64,000 nt of DNA from Pseudomonas cedrina subsp. cedrina (lineage in GTDB: Bacteria; Pseudomonadota; Gammaproteobacteria; Pseudomonadales; Pseudomonadaceae): assembly GCF_001983175.1 (NCBI RefSeq), contig NZ_MNPW01000001.1, positions 496,001 through 560,000 on the forward strand. The letters run 5' to 3'. Below the pieces are notes generated by a model, which saw nothing but the letters and a program-made list of their open reading frames with translations, searched no databases and was not told the DNA's origin. The position numbers were made by a program, and so were the translations under genes. Positions 11,407 through 21,356 of the stretch are shown here, piece by piece. How positions within the stretch are numbered: the stretch's first letter is position 1; every line of letters begins with the position of its first letter.

Positions 11407-12228
11407 ATGCCACGTTTCTTTAGCCTGCTGATGTTGTTTTGCCTTGCCTTCAACGCCCACGCCGACAGCTACATCACCCGCACCTTGAACAAACCGGTGC
11501 CGGGTGGCGTGGCCGTGGTTGAACTAGGGCCTGCGGCAGCGGCGCCCAAAGCCACCTATCAGGGCAAGCCCGTCCTGGTGGTGAAGGAGGCGGACACCTG
11601 GCTGGCGATCGTCGGCATCCCATTGACGGTCAAGCCGGGCAACGAGCGCATCAGCAGCGGTGGGCGTACCTTGCCGTTTATCGTCGGTTACAAAAAGTAC
11701 CCGGAGCAACGCATCACCCTGAAAAACAAAAGCCAGGTGAACCCCGACCCGGCGCAGCTCAAGCGCATCGAGTCGGAGCTGGCGGTGCAGATCAAGGCCT
11801 ACCGCAGTTTCAGCCCGAACCTGCCGAGCAACCTGGTGCTCGACAAACCGGTGAACGGGCCGCTGTCGAGCAAGTTTGGCGTGCGACGGTTCTTCAACGG
11901 TGAAGAGCGTAATCCCCATTCGGGCCTGGACTTCGCCGTGCCCGCCGGCACGCCGATCAAGACCCCGGCGAACGGTAAAGTGATTCTGGTGGGCAACTAT
12001 TTCTTCAATGGCAACACGGTATTTGTCGACCACGGCCAGGGCTTTATCAGCATGTTCTGTCACATGTCGACGATCGACGTGAAAGTGGGCCAGCAACTGG
12101 CGCGCGGCGCAGTGGTGGGCAAGGTCGGCTCGACGGGCCGCGCAACCGGACCGCACATGCACTGGAATGTCAGCCTGAACGATGCGCGGGTTGATCCGGC
12201 GATCTTTATTGGCGCGTTCCAGCCTTGA
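11407..12228 (+). CDS. M23-family peptidase (LytM domain), secreted
   Basis: The 273-residue protein starts at the ATG at 11407, immediately after the xseA stop, and has a signal peptide (MPRFFSLLMLFCLAFNAHA). The N-terminal half is a small all-beta domain. The C-terminal LytM domain keeps the zinc-binding pattern HSGLDFAV and HMHWNVSL, with the intervening FCHMS, so it looks catalytically intact and should cut peptidoglycan cross-links in the periplasm. Position after xseA is conserved in fluorescent pseudomonads as I know them. No coiled coil of the EnvC/NlpD activator type is seen. Confidence 0.93.
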   Translation: MPRFFSLLMLFCLAFNAHADSYITRTLNKPVPGGVAVVELGPAAAAPKATYQGKPVLVVKEADTWLAIVGIPLTVKPGNERISSGGRTLPFIVGYKKYPEQRITLKNKSQVNPDPAQLKRIESELAVQIKAYRSFSPNLPSNLVLDKPVNGPLSSKFGVRRFFNGEERNPHSGLDFAVPAGTPIKTPANGKVILVGNYFFNGNTVFVDHGQGFISMFCHMSTIDVKVGQQLARGAVVGKVGSTGRATGPHMHWNVSLNDARVDPAIFIGAFQP

Positions 12229-12254
12229 TATAAAGGGGCGAGGCGACGGCCCTC

Positions 12255-12320
12255 ATCGCGGGCAAGCCCGTCTCCCACAGGTGAGCGCATTCCAAGTGTG
12301 GGAGCTGGCTTGCCTGCGAT
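12255..12320. repeat. REP inverted pair, GGGCAAGCCCG / GGCTTGCCTGCGAT
   Basis: ATCGCGGGCAAGCCCGTCTC and the inverted copy ending GGCTTGCCTGCGAT flank about 18 bases. It lies just after the M23 peptidase stop and may act as its 3' hairpin. Confidence 0.8.
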
Positions 12321-12490
12321 GGCGCCAGGCCAGTCACCTCAATTGCGTAGCTGATAAACACAACGCAAATAAAGCGCAAAAAACCCAGATTTTTGGCAAA
12401 AATATCTCGATTCCTACACCAATAACAGAAGTTATCTCAATTTTTATCCGCAGCTTGCCATCTTTCACCCCGGCGGTTAGGGTTGAGCTT

Positions 12491-12568
12491 ATGAAAACCT
12501 CTCACACCCTCATTCAGCTCCGCCAGCACCGCAGCCTGTGCCTAGTCAGCGCACGACTGCCAGGCTGA
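12491..12568 (+). CDS. Putative leader peptide upstream of leuA
   Basis: A 25-codon ORF reads [19 protein letters not shown] followed by SARLPG and a stop, with GAG four bases before the ATG. Five of its 25 codons are Leu, including one CTA (12542-12544), a rare codon in high-GC pseudomonads, within the run Leu-Cys-Leu-Val. It ends 88 bases before leuA and is followed by mutually exclusive pairing segments. Ribosome pausing at scarce charged Leu-tRNA in such a peptide is the classic leu attenuation design. The role is inferred; I see no other gene function for it. Confidence 0.5.
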   Translation: MKTSHTLIQLRQHRSLCLVSARLPG

Positions 12569-12628
12569 ATCGATCTGCCTCGTCTCTAGAAAACATCCCA
12601 AAAACAGTTCTACGGCAGGCCGCCTTTT
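12562..12628 (+). promoter_or_regulatory. Possible attenuator structure before leuA
   Basis: AGGC (12562-12565) can pair with GCCT (12577-12580). Alternatively CTGCC (12576-12580) can pair with GGCAG (12614-12618), which would block the short GC hairpin GGCAGGCCGCC followed by TTTT (12614-12628). The stems are short, so this is only a suggestion that fits the leader peptide. Confidence 0.25.
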
Positions 12629-12656
12629 CTCGGCCCCTACAACAAAGGATTTCCCG

Positions 12657-14336
12657 ATGAGCATGCTCAAAGACCCGTCTTCGAAGTACCGCGCGTTTCC
12701 GACCATTGATATCCCGGACCGCACCTGGCCTTCGAAAACCATCACCACCGCGCCGATCTGGTGCAGTTCCGACCTGCGTGATGGCAACCAGTCGCTGATC
12801 GAGCCGATGGACGCGGCGAAAAAGCTGCGCTTCTGGAAGACGCTGGTGGCTGTGGGCGTCAAGGAAATCGAAGCCTCGTTCCCGGCCGCGTCGCAAACCG
12901 ATTTCGACTTCGTGCGCACCCTGATCGAAGACAACCACATCCCCGAGGACACCACCATCCAGGTGCTGACCCAGGGCCGTGAAGACTTGATTGCGCGCAC
13001 CTTCGAATCCCTGCGCGGCGCCAAGAAAGCCATCGTGCATTTGTACAATGCCACTTCGCCGTCGTTCCGCCGCATTGTGTTCAACCAGGACAAGGACGGC
13101 ATCAAGGCCATCGCGGTCAACGCCGCCAAGCTGTTCGTCAAATATGCCGCGCAGCAGCCGGAAACCCAGTGGACCTTCGAATATTCCCCCGAGACCTTCA
13201 GTGCCACTGAGCTGGAGTTCGCCAAGGAAGTCTGTGATGCGGTGATCGAGGTGTGGAACCCGACGCCCGAGCACAAGATGATCCTCAACCTGCCGGCCAC
13301 GGTGGAATGCGCCACGCCGAATATCTATGCCGACCAGATCGAGTGGTTCGGTCGCCATATCAACCGCCGTGACAGCGTGATCATCAGCCTGCACACCCAC
13401 AACGACCGTGGCACCGGCGTGGCCGCTACCGAGCTGGGCCTGATGGCCGGCGCCGACCGCGTCGAAGGCTGCCTGTTCGGCAACGGCGAGCGTACCGGTA
13501 ACGTCGACCTGGTCACCGTGGCCTTGAACATGTACACCCAGGGCCTCGACCCGCAGCTGGACTTCTCCGACATCGACGGCGTGCGCAAGGTCGTCGAGGA
13601 GTGCAACCAGATCCAGGTGCACCCACGTCACCCCTATGTCGGCGACCTGGTGCACACCGCGTTCTCCGGCTCTCACCAGGACGCGATCCGCAAGGGCTTC
13701 TCCCAGCAGAAAGACGATGCGTTATGGGAAGTACCGTACCTGCCGATCGACCCCGCCGACATCGGCCGCAGCTACGAAGCGGTGATCCGCGTGAACAGCC
13801 AGTCGGGCAAGGGCGGCATCGCCTACCTGCTCGAGCAGGAATACGACATCAGCTTGCCGCGCCGTATGCAGATCGAATTCAGCCAGGTGGTGCAGGCCGA
13901 GACCGACCGCGTCGGCCTGGAAATGACCGCGCCGCAGATCTACGCCTTGCTGCAGCGTGAGTACCTGCAAGCCAACACCCCGTACGCGCTGGTCAGCCAC
14001 CGCTTGCAGGAAGAGAACGGCAACAGCTTTGTCGAGGTGGAAGTCTCGGGCAAGGGCCAGGGCGAAACCAACCTGCACTGGAAAGGCAAAGGCAACGGCG
14101 CGCTGGAAGCATTGGTGGCGGGCTTGCCGATTGGTGTGGAGATCATGGATTACAACGAACATGCGATTGGTGCGGGTACCAACGCTAAAGCGGCGGCGTA
14201 CATCGAGTTGCGCGTGAATGGCGAGCGTCCGGTGCATGGCGTGGGTATCGATGAAAACATCACGACCGCGAGCTTCAAGGCGCTGTTCAGTGCGCTGAAC
14301 CGCTCGTTGAGCCAACAGGAAGCGAAAGCGGCGTAA
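12657..14336 (+). CDS. leuA: 2-isopropylmalate synthase
   Basis: This 559-residue enzyme condenses acetyl-CoA with 2-oxoisovalerate, the first step of leucine synthesis. It is the longer (about 560-residue) class found in pseudomonads and yeast. Start [15 protein letters not shown] matches the family. The HMGL TIM barrel contains [11 protein letters not shown] (catalytic Arg and metal Asp) and the metal-binding HTHNDRGTG. The C-terminal leucine-sensing domain runs from about 430, ending near [18 protein letters not shown], so feedback inhibition is expected. It is a single-gene unit with its own terminator and a possible attenuator upstream. Confidence 0.97.
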   Translation: MSMLKDPSSKYRAFPTIDIPDRTWPSKTITTAPIWCSSDLRDGNQSLIEPMDAAKKLRFWKTLVAVGVKEIEASFPAASQTDFDFVRTLIEDNHIPEDTTIQVLTQGREDLIARTFESLRGAKKAIVHLYNATSPSFRRIVFNQDKDGIKAIAVNAAKLFVKYAAQQPETQWTFEYSPETFSATELEFAKEVCDAVIEVWNPTPEHKMILNLPATVECATPNIYADQIEWFGRHINRRDSVIISLHTHNDRGTGVAATELGLMAGADRVEGCLFGNGERTGNVDLVTVALNMYTQGLDPQLDFSDIDGVRKVVEECNQIQVHPRHPYVGDLVHTAFSGSHQDAIRKGFSQQKDDALWEVPYLPIDPADIGRSYEAVIRVNSQSGKGGIAYLLEQEYDISLPRRMQIEFSQVVQAETDRVGLEMTAPQIYALLQREYLQANTPYALVSHRLQEENGNSFVEVEVSGKGQGETNLHWKGKGNGALEALVAGLPIGVEIMDYNEHAIGAGTNAKAAAYIELRVNGERPVHGVGIDENITTASFKALFSALNRSLSQQEAKAA

Positions 14337-14354
14337 CGGGCTGCTCAAATGTGG

Positions 14355-14389
14355 AAAGGCCTCTGGGTGAGAACTCAGGGGCCTTTTTT
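14355..14389 (+). terminator. Rho-independent terminator of leuA
   Basis: AAAGGCCTCTGGGT and ACTCAGGGGCCTTTTTT form a GC-rich stem with a T-run, 18 bases after the leuA stop. Confidence 0.9.
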
Positions 14390-14408
14390 GTTGGCTGGGC
14401 GGGCCTCT

Positions 14409-14490
14409 TCGCGAGCAAGCCCGCTCCCACATTTTGACCGTATTCCTACAGGATAAACACGGTCGAATGTGGGAGCGAGCTTGCTCGCGA
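14409..14490. repeat. REP inverted pair, TCGCGAGCAAGC type
   Basis: TCGCGAGCAAGCCCGCTCCC and the inverse copy ending GAGCTTGCTCGCGA enclose about 30 bases. It sits between the convergent leuA and amidase genes. Confidence 0.85.
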
Positions 14491-14500
14491 TAGCGGTCTG

Positions 14501-15292
14501 TTAGACAAACTGAAAGCTATCGGCATCCAGGTTCGCCGGGAACTTGGCGCGATACGCCGCCAATTCGCCCGCATCCAGGTTCACCAGAAACACCCCATCC
14601 GCCTCCCCCGCGCTCAGCAAGGTCTCACCCTGAAAATCCAGCACTTGGCTGTCGCCGGTATAAGCGAATCCCTTCCCATCCGTGCCGACCCGATTCACCG
14701 CCGCCACATAACACAAATTCTCGATGGCCCGCGCCGGCAATAAGCGGTTCCAGTGCAACCGCCGCGCACCCGGCCAGTTGGCGGTATACAGCAACAGGTC
14801 GGTGTCCTGGGCATCGCGGCTCCACACCGGGAAGCGCAGGTCGTAGCAAATCAACGGACGGATACGCCAGCCCTTCAACTCAAACTGTACCTGGCGCTCG
14901 CCGGGGGTGTAGTGGTCGTGCTCACCCGCCATGCGGAACAGGTGGCGCTTGTCGTAATGCAACACTTCGCCATCGGGACGCGCCCACAGCAAGCGATTGC
15001 GGTGGCTGCCGTCAGCGGCCTGGATGATCACGCTGCCGGTGATCACCGCGTTGTACTTCGCCGCCTGGGCCTGGAGCCAGTGATGGGTGGGACCGTTCTC
15101 TGGCTCGGCGAGGCTGGCCGACTCCATGGAAAAGCCAGTGGTGAACATCTCGGGCAGTACGATCAGGTCGGCGCCCCTGGCCTGCTCCAGCAGCCGCTCG
15201 AAATGTTCGAGGTTAGCCTGGCGGTCGTGCCAGGCCAGGGTGGTCTGCACCAGGGCGATATTCAGGTTGGGCAAAGCGGTCAAATCACGCAT
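14501..15292 (-). CDS. Nitrilase-superfamily omega-amidase (YafV/MtnU-like)
   Basis: The 263-residue carbon-nitrogen hydrolase shows the catalytic triad in order: Glu in LPEMFTTGFS, Lys in YDKRHLFRM and Cys in LICYDLRFPVWSRD. Start MRDLTALPNLNIALVQ is chosen because the family begins just there; a longer upstream frame overlaps the aminotransferase for another 130 bases. The start overlaps the upstream aminotransferase end by 13 bases, so the two are translationally coupled. In the family this amidase removes the side-chain amide from 2-oxo acids left by a glutamine transaminase, as in methionine salvage (MtnE/MtnU) or the YbdL/YafV pair. Function is inferred from the pairing. Confidence 0.88.
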   Translation of the reverse strand: MRDLTALPNLNIALVQTTLAWHDRQANLEHFERLLEQARGADLIVLPEMFTTGFSMESASLAEPENGPTHHWLQAQAAKYNAVITGSVIIQAADGSHRNRLLWARPDGEVLHYDKRHLFRMAGEHDHYTPGERQVQFELKGWRIRPLICYDLRFPVWSRDAQDTDLLLYTANWPGARRLHWNRLLPARAIENLCYVAAVNRVGTDGKGFAYTGDSQVLDFQGETLLSAGEADGVFLVNLDAGELAAYRAKFPANLDADSFQFV

Positions 15293-16428
15293 AGTTTTTC
15301 GGCTGCCTGGCGCAGCGTGTCCTCGCGTTTGGCAAAGCACAGGCGCACCAGGCGCTGGCCTTGGGGTGGGTTGCGGTAGAACACCGAGATGGGAATCGAC
15401 GCCACGCCGTGCTCGCGCGTCATCCATTCGGACATGGCGACATCATCCAGGTCCGGACGAATCCGGGAATAATCCACCAGCTGAAAGTAAGTCCCCGCCG
15501 ATGGGCTGAAGTTGAACCGCGACGGCGCCAGCAACTGGCAGAACAGGTCGCGCTTGGCCTGGTAGAACGCCGGCAGCGCAACCACATGCTGCGGGTGCTC
15601 GGCCATGAAGTCGGCCAGCGCGTACTGCAACGGCGTCACGCCACAGAAACTGACGTATTGATGCACTTTGCGCAGCTCGGCCGTGAGGGCCGGCGGCGCA
15701 ACTACATAGCCAGTCTTCCAACCGGTGACGTGATAAGTCTTGCCGAACGAACTGACCACGAACGCACGCGGGTACAGCTCCTCATGGGCCAGTACGCTGA
15801 CGTGGGACACGTCGTCAAACACCAGGTGTTCATACACTTCATCGCTTAGCAGATAAATATCGCGCCCGCGAATCAGCTCGGCCAGTTGGTCCAATTCCTC
15901 ACGGCTGACCAGCGCGCCGCTGGGATTGTGCGGGCTATTGAGCACAATCATGCGCGTGCGCGGCGACAGCGCGGCCTTGATGCGCTCGAAATCCAGGCTG
16001 AAATCCTGCAAGTCCAGTTGCACATGCACGCAGCGCCCACCAGCCAGCTCTACCGAGGGCGCGTAGCTGTCGTAGCAAGGGTCGAAAATGATCACTTCGT
16101 CACCGTTGCGGACCACAGCCTGGATCGCGCAGAAAATGCCCTGGGTAGCGCCGGGCGTGATGGTGACTTCAAGGTCGGCATCGACGCTGACACCGTAGCT
16201 GCGGGCAATTTTCGCCGCCACCTGCTGGCGCAGCGCGGGCAAACCGCTCATCGGTGCGTATTGGTTATGGCCGCTGGCAACGTGTCGACCCACGGCGTCG
16301 AGCAAATCTTGAGGGCCATTGAAGTCGGGGAAACCCTGGGACAGGTTGATTGCGCCGGTTTCGGCCGCCAACTGCGACATGCTGGTGAAAATGGTCGTGC
16401 CGACGTTCGGCAGCTTGCTGGTGATCAT
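15280..16428 (-). CDS. Class I/II PLP aminotransferase, methionine/glutamine type (YbdL-like)
   Basis: The 382-residue fold-type I aminotransferase has NSPHNPSGA (cofactor-binding Asn), the Tyr of LLSDEVYEHLVFDD, and the Schiff-base Lys in SSFGKTYHVTGWKTGYV. N-terminal SMSQLAAETGAINLSQGFPD is characteristic of the YbdL/kynurenine aminotransferase-like group. It probably transaminates 4-methylthio-2-oxobutanoate to methionine with glutamine as donor. Its product 2-oxoglutaramate would be the substrate of the downstream overlapping amidase. Confidence 0.9.
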   Translation of the reverse strand: MITSKLPNVGTTIFTSMSQLAAETGAINLSQGFPDFNGPQDLLDAVGRHVASGHNQYAPMSGLPALRQQVAAKIARSYGVSVDADLEVTITPGATQGIFCAIQAVVRNGDEVIIFDPCYDSYAPSVELAGGRCVHVQLDLQDFSLDFERIKAALSPRTRMIVLNSPHNPSGALVSREELDQLAELIRGRDIYLLSDEVYEHLVFDDVSHVSVLAHEELYPRAFVVSSFGKTYHVTGWKTGYVVAPPALTAELRKVHQYVSFCGVTPLQYALADFMAEHPQHVVALPAFYQAKRDLFCQLLAPSRFNFSPSAGTYFQLVDYSRIRPDLDDVAMSEWMTREHGVASIPISVFYRNPPQGQRLVRLCFAKREDTLRQAAEKLCVI

Positions 16429-16502
16429 GAAAGGCCCCTGCAGATGAGGCCCAAGTTTTAAGCTGCCTGCTGCATCGGGTCAAGGCGCAAACCATCGCGC
16501 AC

Positions 16503-16531
16503 AAAAAAGGGCTCGCAATGAGCCCTTTTTT
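16503..16531. terminator. Rho-independent terminator after der
   Basis: AAAAAAGGGCTC and GAGCCCTTTTTT flank a GCAAT loop. It lies 13 bases beyond the der stop and has T-runs in both directions; for der it acts on the minus strand. Confidence 0.88.
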
Positions 16532-16543
16532 GGCAAGTCGATA

Positions 16544-18013
16544 TCAGCGCTTGTCGCGGCGCTTTTTGTCGGCTTTCTTGTGATGCGTCATCATCCGGCG
16601 CTTTTTGTTGACCTGGCGGTCGGTAAGGCTGTTCTTGTTGCCTTCGTACGGGTTCTCGCCGCCCTTGAACTCGATGCGGATCGGCGTGCCGACCAGCTTC
16701 AAGACACGGCGGTAGGTGTTTTCCAGGTAGCGCACATAGGACTTGGGCACCTTCTCGATCTGGTTACCATGGATCACGATAATCGGCGGGTTGGCACCAC
16801 CCAGGTGGGCGTAACGCAATTTGATCCGGCGGTTGTTGACCATCGGCGGCGCGTGCTCGCCCACCGCGTCTTCCAGGATCTGGGTGAGGCGGTTGGTCGG
16901 CCAGCGCGTGACCGCGGACTTGAACGAGTTCTGTACCGAGGCGTAAAGGTTGCCCACGCCGGTGCCGTGCAGCGCCGAGATGAAGTGGATATCGGCGAAC
17001 TCGACGAAGAACAGGCGACGCTGCAGCTCGATCTTGACGAAATCGCGCTCGCTGGGCGTCATGCCGTCCCACTTGTTGATCGCGATTACCAGGGCGCGAC
17101 CGGCTTCCAGGGCGAAGCCCAGCAGGTTCAGGTCGTGGTCCACCACGCCTTCGCGGGCGTCCATCACGAAGATCACCACGTTGGCGTCTTTGATCGCTTG
17201 CAGGGTTTTGACCACGGAGAATTTTTCAACTTCTTCGTGGATCTTGCCGCGCTTGCGCACACCAGCGGTGTCGATCAGCGTGTACTTCTCGTCGTTGCGC
17301 TCGAACGGGATGTAGATGCTGTCGCGGGTGGTGCCGGGTTCGTCATAGACGATTACCCGGTCTTCACCGAGCATACGGTTGACCAGGGTCGACTTGCCGA
17401 CGTTAGGACGGCCGATGATGGCGATCTTGATACCGTCTTTTTCGCTCGGGCCAGGAATGCGCTTGGCTTCCTCACCTTCGGCGACGATCTCTTCCTCACC
17501 CTCTTCTTCCTCATCATCATCCTTGGGAAAGGTGCTGAGGGCAATTTCCAGCATCTGCGTGATGCCGCGACCGTGGGCGCCGGCAACCGGGATCGCGTCG
17601 CCCAGGCCCATCGGGCTGAATTCGGCGCGGGCCGCCTCAGGATCGATGTTGTCGATCTTGTTCGCGACCAGGTAGGAACGCTTGTTGCGCTTGCGCAAAT
17701 GCTCGCCAATCATCTGGTCGGCGGCGGTGTAGCCCGCACGGGCGTCCACCAGGAACAACACGACATCGGCTTCTTCAATGGCCAGCAGCGACTGCTCGGC
17801 CATTTTTTCGTCCATGCCATGTTCGTCACCGGAAATACCACCGGTGTCGACAATAATGTAGGAGCGCCCCTGCCACTTTGCCTCACCGTATTGGCGATCA
17901 CGGGTCAGACCGGACAAGTCGCCGACGATGGCGTCGCGAGTCCTGGTCAGGCGGTTGAACAAGGTGGACTTGCCGACGTTAGGTCGGCCCACCAGGGCGA
18001 TTACGGGAACCAT
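16544..18013 (-). CDS. der: Ribosome-biogenesis GTPase Der (EngA)
   Basis: This 489-residue protein has two tandem G domains, each with a P-loop [10 protein letters not shown], switch-II DTGG or DTAG, and an NKID or NKWD specificity motif, followed by a C-terminal KH-like domain. It acts in maturation of the 50S subunit. The linker between the G domains is very acidic ([12 protein letters not shown]). The C-terminus is strongly basic ([16 protein letters not shown]), fitting rRNA contact. Start [12 protein letters not shown] follows GGAGAG; a further in-frame ATG 12 bases upstream is less likely. bamB lies upstream on the same strand across a REP pair. Confidence 0.97.
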   Translation of the reverse strand: MVPVIALVGRPNVGKSTLFNRLTRTRDAIVGDLSGLTRDRQYGEAKWQGRSYIIVDTGGISGDEHGMDEKMAEQSLLAIEEADVVLFLVDARAGYTAADQMIGEHLRKRNKRSYLVANKIDNIDPEAARAEFSPMGLGDAIPVAGAHGRGITQMLEIALSTFPKDDDEEEEGEEEIVAEGEEAKRIPGPSEKDGIKIAIIGRPNVGKSTLVNRMLGEDRVIVYDEPGTTRDSIYIPFERNDEKYTLIDTAGVRKRGKIHEEVEKFSVVKTLQAIKDANVVIFVMDAREGVVDHDLNLLGFALEAGRALVIAINKWDGMTPSERDFVKIELQRRLFFVEFADIHFISALHGTGVGNLYASVQNSFKSAVTRWPTNRLTQILEDAVGEHAPPMVNNRRIKLRYAHLGGANPPIIVIHGNQIEKVPKSYVRYLENTYRRVLKLVGTPIRIEFKGGENPYEGNKNSLTDRQVNKKRRMMTHHKKADKKRRDKR

Positions 18014-18079
18014 GCGGCTCTCCACTTCGTTATTTCAGAAAATACAAAAGCCGCTGCAGGGCAGCGGCTGGTGCTCGAC

Positions 18080-18179
18080 TGTAGGAGCGAGCTTGCTCGC
18101 GAAGAACGCAAAGGCTCCGCGTTTATTCAGACAGCACGCGTTATCGTTAACGATTTTCGCGAGCAAGCTCGCTCCTACA
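18080..18179. repeat. REP inverted pair, TGTAGGAGCGAGCTTGCTCG type
   Basis: TGTAGGAGCGAGCTTGCTCG and its exact inverse ending GAGCAAGCTCGCTCCTACA enclose about 55 bases between bamB and der. This is one of the best-preserved REPINs in the window. Confidence 0.9.
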
Positions 18180-18218
18180 GGTGAAGCTGCCAGAGGGCTA
18201 AGCCCCCAAGCATAGTTC

Positions 18219-19370
18219 TTACTTGATGGTCAGGGCTTCCAGCTTGCCGCTGTTGCCATATACATACAGCATGTTACCCACCACCAGCGGACGCGCACGC
18301 AGGCCGTCGCTGTCGATACGCTCGCGACCGACAAAGCGACCGTCTACCTGGCTCAGCAGGTGCAGGTAGCCTTCGAAGTCACCCACGGCCACGTAGCTGG
18401 AGAACACTTCCGGTGCCGACAGCTGGCGGCGAGCCAGGGAATCGTTGCTCCACAAGGCAGTGGTGGAACGCTCGTCGACACTTTCGACAGTGCCGGACGC
18501 CAGGCTTACGTAGACGCTGCCAAACCCTTGGGCGACACCGGCGTAGCTGGAAGCATCACGCTGCCAGTTAACGCGACCGCTCTGCAGGTCCAGTGCCGCC
18601 ACACGGCCCTGGTAGGTAGCGACGTAGAGGGTTTCACCGGACAGCAGCAAACCGCCGTCGATGTCCACGACGCGATCCAGCTCGGAACGGCCTTGCGGGA
18701 TGGCCACGCGGGTTTCCCAGGCCGGCACGCCGTTGCGGGTATCAAGGGCGACCACTTTACCGGTCGACAGGCCTGCAACGGCCAAATTGTTGGTCACAAT
18801 CGGACCACTGGTACCGCGCAATGTCAGCACCGCCGGGGTGCTGTCGTACAACCAGCGCTGTTCGCCAGTGCTGGCGTCCAGGCCGATCACGCGGTCATCC
18901 TGGGTTTGTACCACGACGATATCGCCGTTGGTGGCAGGCGGTGCGAGTACTTCACTGGTCACGCGAGCGCGCCATTTCTCTTCACCGGTGCTGGAATCCA
19001 GGGCTACGACTTCGCCTTTGAGCGTGCCGAGCATCACCATGCCGTAACCCACGCCTACGGCGCCGGACACAGGCAATTCGAGATCCTTGGACCACTTCAC
19101 GTCGCCGTTCATGCGGTCCATGGAGGTCACGACGCCGGTGACATCGGCGGCCACAATGTTGTCGCCGTCGATTGCCGGCACCAACATGTTGTACGTCTCG
19201 CCCTGACCGTCACCGATGGAGCGGCTCCACTGCTTTTGCAGGACCACTTCTTCCTTGAAGCTGGTCAGCTCCGCAGGCGGCAGTTCTTTTTTACTGTTGC
19301 TGCTGCAACCCGCGGCCAGAACGGCCAGAGCCAGCAATGCTGCATGTTTCCAACGGATCACGTCACGCAT
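18219..19370 (-). CDS. bamB: Outer-membrane assembly lipoprotein BamB
   Basis: The 383-residue protein begins MRDVIRWKHAALLALAV and has the lipobox LAAGC, so the mature protein starts at Cys near residue 20. The rest is a PQQ-type beta-propeller with repeated blades (VVALDSSTGEEKW, VIGLDASTGEQRW, VVALDTRNGVPAW, VAALDLQSGRVNW). BamB is a periplasm-facing part of the BAM complex that inserts barrels, including autotransporter barrels such as the one at 1802. It overlaps the end of yfgM by 8 bases, so the two are coupled. Confidence 0.96.
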   Translation of the reverse strand: MRDVIRWKHAALLALAVLAAGCSSNSKKELPPAELTSFKEEVVLQKQWSRSIGDGQGETYNMLVPAIDGDNIVAADVTGVVTSMDRMNGDVKWSKDLELPVSGAVGVGYGMVMLGTLKGEVVALDSSTGEEKWRARVTSEVLAPPATNGDIVVVQTQDDRVIGLDASTGEQRWLYDSTPAVLTLRGTSGPIVTNNLAVAGLSTGKVVALDTRNGVPAWETRVAIPQGRSELDRVVDIDGGLLLSGETLYVATYQGRVAALDLQSGRVNWQRDASSYAGVAQGFGSVYVSLASGTVESVDERSTTALWSNDSLARRQLSAPEVFSSYVAVGDFEGYLHLLSQVDGRFVGRERIDSDGLRARPLVVGNMLYVYGNSGKLEALTIK

Positions 19371-20004
19371 CCCCTTTGGCCAGGTCGTCCAGCTTGATTT
19401 GTAAGCCACCGACCGCCGCTTCATCAGACAGCGCCGCCTTGGCTTTTTGGTACGCAGCATTGGCTTCGTCGGTACGACCCAATTGGACCAACAGGTCACC
19501 CTTGAGCTCTTCGCGAGTGGCTACGAATGCCTTGTCAGCATCGCCGTCGAGCAGTTTGAGTGCTTCGTCAGCCTTGTTTTGTGCCGCCAATACTTGGGCC
19601 AGGCGCTGACGTGCGATTTCACCCAGGGTCGGGTTGGTCGGCTTGTCGGCGATGGCCTTCAGCTCTGCGGCGGCGTCGTCCAGCTTGCCGGTATCGACCG
19701 CGACTTTCGCGACGAACAGGCTACCGTATTGGGCGTAGGTGCTACCGCCGAATTCGTTCTTCAGCTTGCCGGCCAGGTCTGCAACCTGCGCGGGGTCCGG
19801 TTTGCCATCCGGCGTCAGCGTGGTTTCCAGCAATTGCTGATAAACGATCGAGGCGCCTTGGGACTGGTTGGCCTGATACTTGGTCCAGGCTTGCCAGCCG
19901 AACACCACCACTAAAGCCAGCAGACCGCCAGTAACCAAGGGCTTGCCGTTACGCTGCCACCAGTCCTTGAACTCGGCCAGTTGATCATCATCAGAACTCG
20001 ACAC
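19363..20004 (-). CDS. yfgM: YfgM-family TPR membrane protein
   Basis: This 213-residue protein starts MSSSDDDQLAEFKDWWQRNG, the recognisable family N-terminus. One membrane helix (residues about 21-40) follows, then a periplasmic domain of tetratricopeptide-like repeats. In E. coli YfgM associates with SecYEG and the PpiD chaperone and affects periplasmic folding. Position between hisS and bamB is the conserved one. Confidence 0.93.
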   Translation of the reverse strand: MSSSDDDQLAEFKDWWQRNGKPLVTGGLLALVVVFGWQAWTKYQANQSQGASIVYQQLLETTLTPDGKPDPAQVADLAGKLKNEFGGSTYAQYGSLFVAKVAVDTGKLDDAAAELKAIADKPTNPTLGEIARQRLAQVLAAQNKADEALKLLDGDADKAFVATREELKGDLLVQLGRTDEANAAYQKAKAALSDEAAVGGLQIKLDDLAKGDA

Positions 20005-20045
20005 CCCAGTACTCCTTAATCGCTAAATTCGGCTGTTCGACAGCT

Positions 20046-21335
20046 TCAACCCTGCACGACGCAGGTGGCCAAGTGCGCAGCGAGCGCATCAAAGGCAATG
20101 TTCTGTTGCTCGCCCTGGCCACGCAGGGGTTTGAAACCTATCACTTGCTGGGCCAGCTCGTCATCGCCGAGGATCAGCGCATACAGCGCGCCGCTCTTGT
20201 CGGCCTTCTTGAACTGGCTCTTGAAGCTGCCGGCGCCGGCGTTGACCTGCAGGCGCAGGTTCGGCAGTTGGTCACGCACTTTTTCGCTCAAGGCCAGGGC
20301 TGCCAGTTCGGCCGCCTCGCCAAAGGCGCAAAGGTACACGTCCACCTGACGGGAAATTTCTTCAGGGACCTGCTCCAGGGTCTCAAGCAGCAGGATCAAC
20401 CGCTCGATACCCATGGCGAAACCTACGCCGGTCGTCGGCTTGCCGCCCATCTGCTCCACCAGGCCGTCGTAGCGCCCACCGGCACACACGGTGCCCTGGG
20501 CGCCGAGCTTGTCGGTGACCCACTCGAACACGGTCTTGCTGTAGTAGTCGAGGCCGCGCACCAGCTTTGGATTGATGACGTAGGGAATACCGGCCGCATC
20601 CAGGCGAGCCTTGAGGCCCTCGAAGTGCGTGCGGGATTCGTCGTCCAGGTAGTCGGCCATTTTCGGCGCGTCGACCAGTACCGCCTGAGTGTCGGCATTC
20701 TTGGTATCAAGCACGCGCAGCGGATTGGTCTTCAGGCGGCGCTGACTGTCTTCGTCCAGCTTGTCCAGGTGGGCAGACAGGTACTCGACCAGCGCGACCC
20801 GGTAGCGGCCACGGGACTCACTGGTGCCCAGGCTGTTGAGCTCGAGCTTGACCGCGTCGCGGATGCCCAACTGGCCCCACAGGCGCCAGGTCAGCACGAT
20901 CAGCTCGGCGTCGATGTCCGGACCGTCCAGGTTGAAGACTTCGCAACCGATCTGGTGGAATTGGCGATAACGGCCTTTCTGCGGACGCTCGTGGCGGAAC
21001 ATCGGGCCGATGTACCACAGTTTCTGGGTTTGGCCGCCACCTGTGATGCCATGCTCCAGTACAGCGCGAACGCATGCGGCGGTGCCTTCCGGACGCAGGG
21101 TCAGGGAGTCGCCGTTGCGGTCTTCAAAGGTGTACATCTCTTTTTCGACGATGTCGGTCACTTCACCGATGGAGCGCTTGAACAGCTCGGTGAACTCGAC
21201 GATCGGCATGCGGATCTGCTTGTAACCGTAGTTATCCAGCAGGCGCGCGACCGTGCTTTCGAAGTAGCGCCACAGTGGCGTCTGCTCCGGCAGAATGTCG
21301 TTCATGCCGCGAATGGCTTGCAGAGACTTGCTCAC
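20046..21335 (-). CDS. hisS: Histidyl-tRNA synthetase
   Basis: This 429-residue class II synthetase charges tRNA-His. Start [18 protein letters not shown] is the family N-terminus. Motif 2 is visible as [19 protein letters not shown]. The HisA signature is [15 protein letters not shown] and motif 3 is [11 protein letters not shown]. The C-terminal anticodon-binding domain starts around residue 330. It lies 21 bases after ispG. Confidence 0.98.
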   Translation of the reverse strand: MSKSLQAIRGMNDILPEQTPLWRYFESTVARLLDNYGYKQIRMPIVEFTELFKRSIGEVTDIVEKEMYTFEDRNGDSLTLRPEGTAACVRAVLEHGITGGGQTQKLWYIGPMFRHERPQKGRYRQFHQIGCEVFNLDGPDIDAELIVLTWRLWGQLGIRDAVKLELNSLGTSESRGRYRVALVEYLSAHLDKLDEDSQRRLKTNPLRVLDTKNADTQAVLVDAPKMADYLDDESRTHFEGLKARLDAAGIPYVINPKLVRGLDYYSKTVFEWVTDKLGAQGTVCAGGRYDGLVEQMGGKPTTGVGFAMGIERLILLLETLEQVPEEISRQVDVYLCAFGEAAELAALALSEKVRDQLPNLRLQVNAGAGSFKSQFKKADKSGALYALILGDDELAQQVIGFKPLRGQGEQQNIAFDALAAHLATCVVQG

Positions 21336-21356
21336 ATCAAATCCTTAAATTCGTTC

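Noticed and set aside
17460..17530. Acidic GAG/GAA-rich tract in der as a possible frameshift or expansion
   Set aside because: The frame is unbroken and an acidic linker between G domains is normal in pseudomonad Der.
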